A DNA stretch of 64,000 bases from Ustilaginoidea virens (taxonomy: Eukaryota; Ascomycota; Sordariomycetes; Hypocreales; Clavicipitaceae), in NCBI RefSeq assembly GCF_000687475.1, contig NC_057317.1, forward strand, positions 868,001 through 932,000. The letters run 5' to 3'. Every line of letters starts with the position of its first letter. Position 1 is the first letter of the stretch. Under the pieces are notes generated by a model. The model was not told where the DNA came from, did no database searches, and saw only the letters and a program-made list of their open reading frames with translations. A program made the position numbers and the translations under genes. Positions 33,989 to 43,387 of this stretch are shown piece by piece.

Positions 33989-34089
33989 AGGAATGAATAT
34001 GAACGCCGTCACCGCGACGGTGAGATGGTGCACCTGCCCTGCCGGCTTGGCAGCTCGACCCCCTTCCCAGACTCTCCAGCCGCCGCCCG
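33538..34089. other. Convergent spacer with (TA)15
   Basis: The region between the SmD1 stop and MTQ2 stop contains an uninterrupted TA dinucleotide tract of 30 nt (33956-33985). Such AT-rich tracts in fungal 3' regions often include polyadenylation efficiency elements (TATATA). I see no gene. Confidence 0.6.
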
Positions 34090-34878
34090 TCACGCGTCCT
34101 CGCGCTCCCTCCATATCCGCACGACCTGCAACCTCTCCCACCCGGCCGTCTTGCCGCTCGAGCCCACAGTCTCGGCGCGCCAACCGCCCCCCCTCGCGCG
34201 GATCCTCTCCCTCACGCCCGCCGGCCCGTTCTGCGCGCACAGCACCACGTACGCGCACCCCCTGGCCGACAGCACCCTCGCCAGGTCCCCCAGCAGCCGG
34301 TCCGTCGTCTCCATGCCGTCCCGGCCCCCGGCGTACGCCAGGCTCAGCAGGTACGCCTCGTCGTCCCAGCTGACGGTCGGCCCGGCCGCCGCACCGCCGC
34401 CGCCGCCGCCGCTGCCGCTGCCGCTGCCGAACCCCTCCGGCCGGACGGGCGTCTCTGCCGTCGGCACGTACGGCGGGTTGAAGATGAGCACGTCGACGGT
34501 GCCGTCCGCCCAGCTGGAGGCGAGGTCGCCCACGCACGCGCCGAGATGGACGCCGCTGGCGCCGCCGGTGTCGTCGACCGCCTTGGCCACGGTGCGCATG
34601 GTGGCGCCGCACGCAAAGGCGTTCATGTCGACGCCCGCGGAGAGCACGTCGCGCCGGCCGAGGATGGTGTGCGCGTGGGCGTTGACAAAGGCCAGCACGA
34701 CGCCGGACCCGGTGCCGACCTCGAGCACGAGGGGCGCCGGGCTGGCGGGGGGGAAGGCCCGGCGGAGGAACCGCTGCTCGGGGGGGCTGGACAGCGTGTC
34801 GAGGAGGAGGAACGAGTCCTCGGCGGGCTCGTAAACGCGCGAGTAGGGGACGTGGGAGGTGTCTGGCGTTGGGAGCAT
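34090..34878 (-). CDS. mtq2: Class I methyltransferase MTQ2 (eRF1 glutamine methyltransferase)
   Basis: An intronless frame of 262 residues from the ATG at 34878; the frame continues upstream but that part is Lys-rich and poorly conserved in character. The start region MLPTPDTSHVPYSRVYEPAEDSF is typical of the HemK2/N6AMT1 group. SAM-binding motif I is VLEVGTGSGVV, the acidic residue after strand 2 is in GVDMNAFA, and the catalytic NPPY motif appears as IFNPPYVPT. A Gly/Ser/Ala-rich insert (about residues 145-165) from a GCC/GCT repeat follows NPPY, where the family normally has a short loop. Family knowledge: with its partner TRM112 it methylates the Gln of the GGQ motif of release factor eRF1. 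The cytosol is its expected location. Confidence 0.93.
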   Translation of the reverse strand: MLPTPDTSHVPYSRVYEPAEDSFLLLDTLSSPPEQRFLRRAFPPASPAPLVLEVGTGSGVVLAFVNAHAHTILGRRDVLSAGVDMNAFACGATMRTVAKAVDDTGGASGVHLGACVGDLASSWADGTVDVLIFNPPYVPTAETPVRPEGFGSGSGSGGGGGGAAAGPTVSWDDEAYLLSLAYAGGRDGMETTDRLLGDLARVLSARGCAYVVLCAQNGPAGVRERIRARGGGWRAETVGSSGKTAGWERLQVVRIWREREDA

Positions 34879-35285
34879 CCTTTGACCGTCTTTTTCTCGG
34901 GTGTTTTTTTTTTTCTTTTTTTTTCCCTTTTCAGTTGTGAGGGCCTGGACTCTGCGATTCACACCTGGTAATGACTGTGCAGGTAGGCATGATGCTGGGG
35001 CGGGCAAGCAGGAGCACGCAGACGGTCGTGCCGATTCACCGAGGGAATCATTTTGTGCGATTGGCAAGAGAATTCGACGCGGAACGTCGTCTGAGTCGTT
35101 GAACTCGCGGAGGGGCAAAGCGGATCCCATCCACTTTGCAGCTTCGCACAGACCATCACCACCACCATCATCACCACCACCATCACCATCACCATCACCA
35201 CCCTCGCTTCCTCACCTCTGCCAATCTTACAAACACCCCAAAAAAGGAGGGCCAAAGACGACATAAGCCAGATGCCCCAGACCCC

Positions 35286-35520
35286 TCACATCACCACACA
35301 CCAGCCTCCCTCCCTCCCCGTCATTCGCACATCCACCCCCCAGTCAGCTTCGTCCGGCCCCCTCCCAATCTTGATGCCCCAGCCCATCCGCTCGACAAGC
35401 TGCACCAGGTTCCTGTCGTATGCCACGCCCAGCCTCTCGCTGCACCGCGGACACGGCCGCCTGAGCGTCCTGTAGAACTTTGGCGCGGGTTTCGCAGCCG
35501 CGTCGCCGGAAACGAAGGAA
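35286..35520 (-). pseudogene. Possible coding remnant or short gene end, unidentified
   Basis: About 78 codons on the minus strand end in a stop at 35286 and have the third-position GC bias of real exons here. The segment includes a CxxC pair (RRPCPRCSERLG) and a run ending VERMGWGIKIGRG. Upstream the frame degrades into AT-rich repeat sequence, and no start codon or convincing splice acceptor joins it to more exons. It could be the last exon of a small gene, a relic cut off by the adjacent minisatellite, or chance. I do not recognise the protein. Confidence 0.25.
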
Positions 35521-35679
35521 GGACAATTCGCGAAGCCCATCAGCGGAGCGCATGGCTGGGAAATCACAGCCCACGTGTGAAGACAGGTCTTGTTTTGAAA
35601 GTATGTTACTCGACACATGTTTTTGTGGCTGGATATTTGGTGTTTTGGAGATGACTGTTCACTTTTTTTTTTCGAATTC

Positions 35680-36293
35680 TCGAGCGTCAAAAGACATGAA
35701 ACAGTCAAAGAGTTCGAGTTCGACTTTGTAGATGAGTGGCTTTTCACTTGTTATTTATTTGTCTCGAATTCTAGAGCGTCAAAAGACATGAAACAGTGAA
35801 AGAGTTCGAGTTCGGCTTTTGTAGATGAGTGGCTTTTCACTTGTTATTTATTTGTCTCGAATTCTAGAGCGTCAAAAGACATGAAACAGTGAAAGAGTTC
35901 GAGTTCGGCTTTTGTAGATGAGTGGCTTTTGACTTGTTATTTATTTGTCTCGAATTCTCGAGCGTCAAAGAGACATGAAATACCGTGGTGAAGAGGTCGA
36001 CTTCGACATTTGTAGATAAGTAGCTTTTCACTTGTTATTTATTTTTTCGAAATCTCGAGCGTCAAAACACATGAAATAGTGAAAAGGTCAGGTTCGAGTT
36101 TTGCAGATGAGTGGCTTTTCACTTTGGTTTTTTCCGAATTCTCGTGCGTCAAGAGACATTAACAGTGAAGAGGTCAGGTTCGACTTTGTAGATGAGTGGC
36201 TTTTCACTTTGTTTATTCCCAAACTCTCGTGCGTCAAGAGAGATTAATAGTGAAGAGGTCGAGCTCGATTTTTGTAGACGAGGCCGCGCTTTT
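35680..36293. repeat. Minisatellite: seven units of 85-97 bp
   Basis: Units begin at about 35681, 35773, 35866, 35959, 36056, 36143 and 36228, each with CGAGCGTCAAAAGACATGAA or a close variant and later GATGAGTGGCTTTTCAC. Units 2 and 3 are nearly identical; units 4 to 7 diverge and shorten to 85-87 bp. The array is AT-richer than its surroundings and starts each unit near TCGAATTCTCGAG, a near-palindrome. It lies about 200 bp after the YVC1 stop codon. Confidence 0.95.
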
Positions 36294-36495
36294 TAGTAGA
36301 TGCCAGCAGTGAATCACTGAAATCGCCTCGCTCCGTGCGAAAAACTTTGGCGGAACAAGCTGCAAAGTCAAAGCAGACCAAAAAAAACCAACGGAATCGC
36401 GCAACAGAGAAACCGCCTACGAACATGACAACAGGATGCAAGGTAAAGGGGGGGGGATGGTCAATTGATGCACACCTGGATGGGGTTTCCCCCCG

Positions 36496-39188
36496 TCAGA
36501 TATTGGACGCCTCGGTGGTAAAACCTGCTGTTGACTCTCGCAACGTGCCACTCTCGTCCAATCCGTCCTCTGACCCATCGACAACCGCTTCGTCATCCAC
36601 GGACACAAAGTTGGAGAGGAGCAGTTCCATTCTCTGCATCGACTTCTCCATGACTTGCATTTTGGCGGCCATTGCCTCGAGGCTGCCCGCATCTTCGCTA
36701 AAGGATCCCCTCATCTTGTGCGGAAACATCGAGTCCCTACGCGATGGTTTTCGCAGCTGCGGTTCCTGCCCTTCGGCCGTGGGTTGTCGCGTGAATTGCC
36801 GCCGGATCAGGTGTTGCGTCAGGTCATCGTCCACGGCAATGTCGCCGTGGACGACTTCGGGCGGTGGCACCTGGAAAACCGCACGCAAGTAGCGGTGGGC
36901 GGAGAGCTGCCACTTGTGCCAGAACCACCTCTTTGCGCGCGGGGCGATGGTGCGGCTGCTGCCGGGTTTGGACGGCCACAGCAAACGCCGCTCTGCGACG
37001 GCTATGACCAGCAACAGCGGGAGATTGACGAGCCGGACGAGGGCAACATGGATCTTGTGGAACCATCGAGGGCTGACAACGAACTTGAGGGGCAGCAGAA
37101 AGAAAACCGCCAGCAGGTTGAAGGGAGGTTGGTAGGCAAACACGGCGTCGGCCTTGACCCCTTCCAGCGTCAGCACAGCTCGTCGGAATTGAATCTCTGC
37201 AGTTGCATTTGCCGAGATATTGCTAAAGGTGTTTGATAGCATGGAGACGAGAATCGTCAGGAAGAGCGTGTTTCCAAGAAAGGCAAACGCAACCATCAGA
37301 CTCGGGCCTAGTAGCCAGTGAAACTCTGTCTGCTCACAAGTTAGAGAAAATGCGGGTCAAAAGATGCATCGGACAATAGGAACGAGCAAAAGCGGATTTG
37401 ACCGAGAAAATAATCGCAAATTGCAAACAAGGCGAGAAGAAGCCGGGAAATGGAGAGAGGAGACGTCACTGCGGCGTGGAGTGTTACATACAGAGCGCTG
37501 TATGCCAGTCCCGTCCAGCCCGAACCAAATGTATATCATCCACTTTGATATTGTGCTGCAACGAGGTCAGGTCAGCAAGAAAGGAAAGAAGAAGAAAAAA
37601 ACCAAGACGGAGGTGCAGATTGACTCACGCGATTGGGTGAGCGCCATCGCCCAGCCACAGAAGAGCCAGCAGAAATCCAAAAAAGCACCAGGCTGAAAGG
37701 GCTGTGAGGAAGAAGAAATCCGCCATCATGGACCTCAAACACAAGAGGACAAGATTGTCCGACAACAAGGTAAAGGCAACTCGGGGTATCAGGGCGGGAG
37801 CAGCCAGGGCTAGCACATCAAAGGCTTGCTCCCCCGGCTTGGCAATGCCCAGGCGGAACCCGTGGAGCCTGAGCACCAGGTATATAGCGTAGATGCAGAC
37901 AAAGGTGACGTCCAAGAAGGACCAAAGATTCTGGGTATAGACGCCCCTAGCCGAGAAACATGGTCAGTGTGAGTTCTACCGACGGTCAAGCCGAAGAAGA
38001 AGAAGAAGAAGAAGAATGATGAGGCGGAGGAGCAAAAGTCGGGACCTCGAACTTACCACCCGTGAGCCAAGATGGTGGCAAACTGGTCCAAGCCCCAGCC
38101 AAACGCATAGATGGCGAATGCAGCTTCCAGCCCCGTCACGCCCTCCTTCTCCCTCACCAGCATGACGCCGACGTAGAGGGTCAGGAGAATGGCAAACTGG
38201 ATCTGCTCCAGAATGTTGCGGTTCCTGGGCACGATCAAGCGGTACTGGTTGAGCAGCGGGGATTCCCTGGGGTCATACAGCGATATCGGCTTCAGCTTGT
38301 AGTGGTCGGGAATGATGTCCCAAAAGGTCGAGGGCGTGTATATGACGCGGCCGTCGTAAATGGCCGAGACGACGTAGTGGCAGGTGCTGGAGCTGAGAAA
38401 GTGCTTGCTCTCGGTAAGAATGGCGACCTCGAGGGACGGCAGGGTGCGGTGGAGGGTCCACGACGTCTTGGCCTCGGCCTCCTTGCGGATGTGCTCCGGG
38501 GCATTCTGGAAGGGCTCGAAGCCGGCGACGAGGACGTGGGCGAGGAGCAGCAGGCCGTCCGGGCCGTCGTGATCCTCGCCGAAGCGGCGCAGGATGCGCG
38601 TGGCAATCAGCTCGCACAGCGTGGCGCGCGTCCAGTTGACATTGTGCCTCGTGCCCGAGTACCCTTCCTCCACGAGGAACTGAGCGCGGTTCACCAGCAA
38701 GCAGTAGACTGGGGGGTGGGGGCGCGAGATTGAATGGTCAGAGTCTCGAGTCTAAATTTCTTCCTTTTTTTTTTCCCCCCCACGGCATCTCAAGGCGCAA
38801 GGTAGCTCATTTGGCAGAGGTTGGGAAAAAAAAAAAAAGAGAGAAAAAAGAGGCAAGGTGGACTCGGAAGCGGCCACTCACTGATGGAGATATCCTCTAG
38901 CTCGTAGAACTTGTCCACCAGTGGTCGAATTACCGTCACGTTGATTCGCACATCACGCAGCTGCTCCAAGCTTAGGTAGTCCTCGACAACGCTGATGATG
39001 TCACGACGTATGCGATGGATGTTGGTGTAGACGGGGAGGTGGCTGTGAGGATTGGACATGCAGCTGTACACTTGGTCACCCGTCTCCTCTGCGCTGCCAT
39101 GGTAGTTGGAGCGCTGTCTGCCGAGCAGAGGGCGGCGCTCATCCGTAGGCGGAGGCAAGGTGATGTGCCGCCTGGTATGGGCCGCCAT
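36496..39188 (-). CDS. yvc1: Vacuolar TRP cation channel YVC1/TRPY1
   Basis: Five exons on the minus strand (39188-38882, 38708-38057, 37946-37629, 37555-37492, 37329-36496) give 724 residues; all four joins keep the frame. The N-terminal ~180 residues are cytosolic and helical. Membrane segments are spread over exons 2 to 5. Exon 4 (64 nt) and exon 5 rebuild the pore region: WFGLDGTGIQRS then TEFHWLLGPSLMVAFAF, followed by the S6 helix LGNTLFLTILVSML. The C-terminal tail has a coiled-coil-like segment (MAAKMQVMEKSMQRMELLL) and an acidic end. Family knowledge: TRPY1 releases vacuolar calcium on osmotic shock, is Ca2+-activated through an acidic C-terminal cluster, and is mechanosensitive. Yeast YVC1 has 675 residues. 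The ATG at 39188 is the first in frame after a possible 5'-leader splice site. Confidence 0.95.
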
Positions 39189-39734
39189 TAGCTGGCCAGG
39201 TCGTTTTGGGAAGACAGACTTGGACGAAACTTGTTTACCTGAGAGGGATTGGGGGGGGTGGGGGAAGGAGGGAGAGGGCGGGGGAGATGGGATCAAGTGT
39301 GCTTGATCAGTTTCGATTTCCAGAGAGAAAGGAAGAAAAAGGAATACAAAGTAAGGGCGTCACGGTGACGGAAGGCGGATTGAAGAGGAAAAAAAGGATC
39401 AATCAAAGATGAAACGCATCTACGACGAGAGGCCGTGACGTAGAGAATATATGGATGGTGATGTGGAAAGATGCATGTCAAATGTTGTTGCACTTATGCA
39501 TGCTGCACTGATGAATGGCCAGCTGGGCCGGTTGAAGCGATGAGATTGGCTCGCGCGAGAGGTGCGCTAGCCCCGATCCGTGTCTTGCGGACAGGGGGGG
39601 CCAGTGCCAAGGGCATCGCCCAATGACGGATCGACATTGTGACATTGCAGAGCTCAACCTTCCCAACATGTACTCACGGCTCAGTCTCTGGATCCCTCCG
39701 TGTAAGCCGGACTCGCATGTCATGTCTTTGTCAA
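39189..39734. promoter_or_regulatory. Spacer: YVC1 promoter and 3' flank of the kinase-fold gene
   Basis: This 546-bp region holds a CTCAG/GTAAAC dinucleotide context near 39240 that may be a 5'-leader splice site of YVC1, and a G-rich stretch at about 39248-39290. No gene is seen. Confidence 0.45.
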
Positions 39735-41088
39735 CTACAGCTTTGCCGCCAGCTCCTCATTGTCCGCCTCCTGCGCCAGTTCCCAGGCGTATTCGGCCAG
39801 CGGAAGCCTCGTGACGGCGTACTGCTTGGCCTCGTCGCTGCTCGCTTGCCTGCGAGCATATCTTGCCGCGATGCCCTGGCACACGCCCGCCAGCTTGAAG
39901 ATGTTGAAGGCCATGCCCCATTTCATGTCCGGCCCGGGATGGTAGCCCGAAACGTCGGCATACCAGCACAGCAGCTGCTGTTCGGTGGGCAGGCCGAGCG
40001 TTCTGCCGGGCAGAAACCCGGCTGCCGATTCGGGCGCAGCACCCGCGTGTCTGGCTGTGTAGTATTGCATGAGCAAGTTGCACACGTCGGATAGAGGATG
40101 GCCGATGGTGGACATTTCCCAGCTGGCGAAGGGCACATTAGCGTTTCTCTCTCTCTCTCTCTCTCTTCGCGTTCCTCTTGTTCCTCTTGTTCCTCTTCCT
40201 CTTCGTCGGGGAACCTACTCCAGAATACCAATCACCCTCGGCTCCGTCTTGTGAAACACCAGATTGTCAATCTTGTAGTCTCCGTGGACCAGGGTCGTCC
40301 TGTCGGTCGGCTGCCTCTGCTCCCGGGCGAAGAAGCCCACCAGCTCCTCGAAATGCGGCAGCCTCCCCACCTGCTCCCCCGTCTCGACGTCTTCCACGGC
40401 CTCCTGGGCCAGGCATATCGTGCTCCACGTGCGGACCTGGCGGCCGTAGAAGCCGCCGGGCTTGCCAAACGTCTCCAGCCCTGCCTCCCGGTAATCCACC
40501 GCGTGCAGGCGAGCGAGCGTCTCCACGGCGGCGCGCCACATGGCCGTGCGCTCCTCGGGCGTCGCCTCAGGCAGCGTAAAGTCTTGGATGATGCGCCCGT
40601 CCAGGAACTCCATGATGTAGAACGGCGTGCCAATGCCGGAATCGTCGCAGCAGAGGCTGAAGGTCCGGGGAACGGCCACGTTGGTGTTTCTCAGGGCGTG
40701 CAGGACGCGGTACTCGCGCTCGACCTTGTGCGCCGTCCTCGAGACGAGCCTGCCGGGGGGCTTCTTCCTCATGACGAACTTGCTGGAATCGGCCGCGGTA
40801 ATCAGATAGGTCGGGTTGGACTGGCCGAATCCAAACTGCAAGCAGTACAGGTCAGAAAGCGCGGCCCTGCGGCAAGCAATCATCCTCCGCCGTGTTTCAT
40901 TACTATGGGAGGAAGAGAAAGGAGCTTCGAGTCGTGTGTAGATGCCATCCACTGGGAGGGAGGGGGGGGGGGGGGGGCAGAGGACATGCCTGCTTCAGGT
41001 CGATGGGCAGCTTGATTTCCTGCACGTTTTCGGCCACATACTTGCTAAACGACGCTTCGTCGATAGGTTGGCGAATCCGTCCAGCCAT
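39735..41088 (-). CDS. Aminoglycoside-phosphotransferase-fold kinase, ACAD10/ACAD11-like
   Basis: Three exons on the minus strand (41088-40990, 40835-40219, 40122-39735) give 367 residues. Kinase-like features are the Gly-rich loop FGFGQSNPTYL, the ATP-anchoring Lys in FVMRKKPPG, the catalytic loop LVHGDYKIDNLVFH and the metal-binding Asp rebuilt by the second splice in GILDWEMSTIGHP. The first intron begins with GC (CAG then GCATGT), the only GC-AG intron accepted in this window; other donors break the frame. Family knowledge: this APH group is fused to acyl-CoA dehydrogenases in animal ACAD10/11, which phosphorylate 4-hydroxyacyl-CoAs; in fungi the kinase domain occurs alone. The substrate here is inferred from relatives only. 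The C-terminus is helical and ends EELAAKL, not a certain PTS1. A GA microsatellite lies in the second intron. Confidence 0.9.
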
Positions 41089-42240
41089 TTTTGCCAATCT
41101 CGCCTCCTTATTTTTTTTTCCGGGGACTATAATTCAAAGCCTCCTGGATCGGATCGGATCGTCCGGGTAGCGGAATCCAAGGAGCAAAGTCGCTCGACTA
41201 TTCCCGGGTCTAGGTGTAGGCGTGTAGCTGCAGGTCCGAAATCGAATCAGCGCGTCCGACTTTTGCAACGGCAGAAAGCCAACGAATGAATGAGTGGAAG
41301 GTTTGCTGTCGCGCAGGCGCATCGCATCGCTACAGCCTGTATGCTGCGGAAAGGCGCCTGTTCCCAGCAGCAGCCCGTCGGGGTAGCTACATAGCATTGA
41401 CCTCGACTGTTTGGAGGGCGATGGGGACATTGGAGCCGCACCGAGGCGTCGGCATCAGAACAGCCGAGGTCCCTGTGCTGTGCTGTGCTGTGCTGTGCTG
41501 TGCTGTGCTGTGCTGGGCCCTGGCCCGCTCCAGGTTAGGGACCAACTTGAACGGGGTACTCCAGAGTCCGTACCTCTACGTACCTGGTACCCACACAGAA
41601 TTAGGTACCAACTGCGCGTCAACTTGCCACCGCGACTTGGACACTCGGACAACTTCCTTTACAGCCGACGACACAGGCCGAGCAAGGACGAGCAGCCGAC
41701 TGAATATCAACAGAGGGCCCTATACCGCAGCTGAATCCACCACATCCCTCTGGCCGATTCAACAGTTACACGTAGTTTTTTTTTTTTTTTTTTTTTAACT
41801 ATTTCTTCATTCATTTATTTACTCCCGTTCTTTCTTCCAGGCCTGTGCTACATCCCGTGTCTGCGCGTCTGCTTTCCGGCCCCCACCGCCCGCTCCGTTC
41901 AGCACCCTCATCATGCGTTGAGCGGCAAGCAGCACAGTGGCTCAAGGAAAAAGAGCAGCAAAAAACAAGATCGACGAAGCTGTCAGAAAGCACAAGAAGA
42001 GAAGGTCGGGGGAGAAAGAAAAGAGAAAAAAAAATAGACAGCTGGGGTATCCATCGTTTTTGTATCATCCATGCATTCTGCCCATTCAGTAATCTTTGAA
42101 ATGCGCCCATCTAGGTATGATGGACAGCGCTATGCTGTTGCCAGTCCGAGTATGTAGTAGCAGTCAAACGAAAGCAAGCCTCTGCAGGAAAAAGAGACGA
42201 AAGCAGAAGAAAAGGGCGGGGAGAAGGGACAAACAAACAC

Positions 42241-42274
<34 letters not shown>

Positions 42275-42619
42275 AAAAAAGGATAAAACTCCCCGTCGTT
42301 CCGCGCGTTCCACCTCGTATCTCGAGTTACATAGCTTTACAAAAAGACCATCACACAACCTAGTCATCCCCCTCCGCCAAACATCACTCACTGCCAAACC
42401 CTTGCCAGACACGTTGTTTCCCCGCGCGAGCCCATGTTCAGGGGAGAAAGAAAGAAATGTGAGAGAGGGGTATGGAAACGAAAGAGAAGAAAAAAAAAGA
42501 ACATGCGGAAAGAGGGGAGGGGGCCCGCGGATGCGTCTGCCATCATTACGTCGTGAGTGCTCGGATCGACAAGCTGCTTTCTGTCAATCTCCTGCCACTG
42601 TAGTGCCACTCTGGCAACT
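41089..42619. other. Spacer between the kinase-fold gene start and HAP2 stop
   Basis: The 1.5 kb contains a (TGTGC)8 microsatellite (41474-41513), GGTACC-type palindromes at about 41570-41610, a T tract near 41777-41795 and A-rich/AAAAG runs at about 42243-42282. No gene is supported. The right part is presumably the HAP2 3' untranslated region. Confidence 0.5.
41474..41513. repeat. (TGTGC)8 microsatellite
   Basis: Eight perfect TGTGC units lie about 390 bp upstream of the kinase-fold gene start. It is one of several pentanucleotide arrays in this window. Confidence 0.9.
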
Positions 42620-43387
42620 TCAGCCATCATCTTCACCCGTGTCGGCCTCTAAACTTCTTTGCGCCTCTGACTTCGTCTTCTTGTTCGGGGATCCGGGCTC
42701 TGCTTCGGATTTGCGTTTGTTGCTACTAGGATCGCTGCCCTTTGGAGGCGCCGCGTCTCTTCCCTCAACCTTTCCCCCATCCTCTCCCTTTGCCTCCCTC
42801 TCCATGGCCGCCACCTCTTCGGCAGTCAGGAAGCGGCCACCTGGACCACGAGGTCTTCTCATGGCGTGGTTGTGGCGTGACTCGTGGAGATAGGGCTTGC
42901 GGCCTTTCGAGGTTAGTCGAAGCTGCTCCTCGAGACGCTGCCTGGCAACCCGACGCTTGAGGATGCGGTGGAATTGCTTGGCGTTGACATACAACGGCGA
43001 TTCTTCGGCACCGCCGGCGGGCATTTCGGGTGATTGGGCATGCTGCATCGCTTGGCCGGGGGCCATTTGGGGCGGCGCAACGCCGGGCCTTCCACCGCCG
43101 TGATTCATCATGCCTTGGGCACTGGGCATGCCTGGACTCGTAACCTGACTCATCCTACGCGGCATTTGCGACATGTTGTTCATTCTCGGTGACTGGCGGT
43201 TGTCCTTCTTGATGCCGTCGCCGACGCGTGGCGAGGTCTGGGGTATACTTGGATCAGAGTGCATGTAAGGATAATTTGAGCCCGAGGCAGCAGCAGTGGC
43301 CGCCATTGCTGCAGCTTGGATACCCGGCATTCCATAAGGAACTTGTTGCATGCCCTGCTGAGGCACGCCATATTGTGGTTGGTACAT
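42620..43387 (-). CDS. hapB: CCAAT-binding factor subunit HAP2/HapB (NF-YA)
   Basis: A single frame of 255 residues from the ATG at 43387. The conserved core shows the subunit-association helix EESPLYVNAKQFHRILKRR, the linker, and the DNA-binding helix with KPYLHESRHNHAMRRPRG and the GGRF end. The N-terminus is rich in Gln, Met and Pro; the C-terminus is charged with Lys-rich patches (KKTKSEA) that could act in nuclear import. Family knowledge: HAP2 joins HAP3/HAP5 to bind CCAAT boxes and, with HapX in fungi, controls iron, redox and respiratory genes. The frame runs on upstream of this ATG without conserved features, so a longer N-terminus is unlikely but not excluded. A 9.3 kb gene-free region lies upstream, suggesting a long regulatory region or leader. 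Confidence 0.95.
   Translation of the reverse strand: MYQPQYGVPQQGMQQVPYGMPGIQAAAMAATAAASGSNYPYMHSDPSIPQTSPRVGDGIKKDNRQSPRMNNMSQMPRRMSQVTSPGMPSAQGMMNHGGGRPGVAPPQMAPGQAMQHAQSPEMPAGGAEESPLYVNAKQFHRILKRRVARQRLEEQLRLTSKGRKPYLHESRHNHAMRRPRGPGGRFLTAEEVAAMEREAKGEDGGKVEGRDAAPPKGSDPSSNKRKSEAEPGSPNKKTKSEAQRSLEADTGEDDG

Larger units (their letters stand above)
34879..36495. other. Spacer upstream of MTQ2 and downstream of YVC1
   Basis: Contains a CAC/CAT microsatellite (about 35155-35205), a possible coding remnant on the minus strand (35286-35520, listed separately) and the seven-unit minisatellite (35680-36293, listed separately). No intact gene is supported. Confidence 0.6.
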
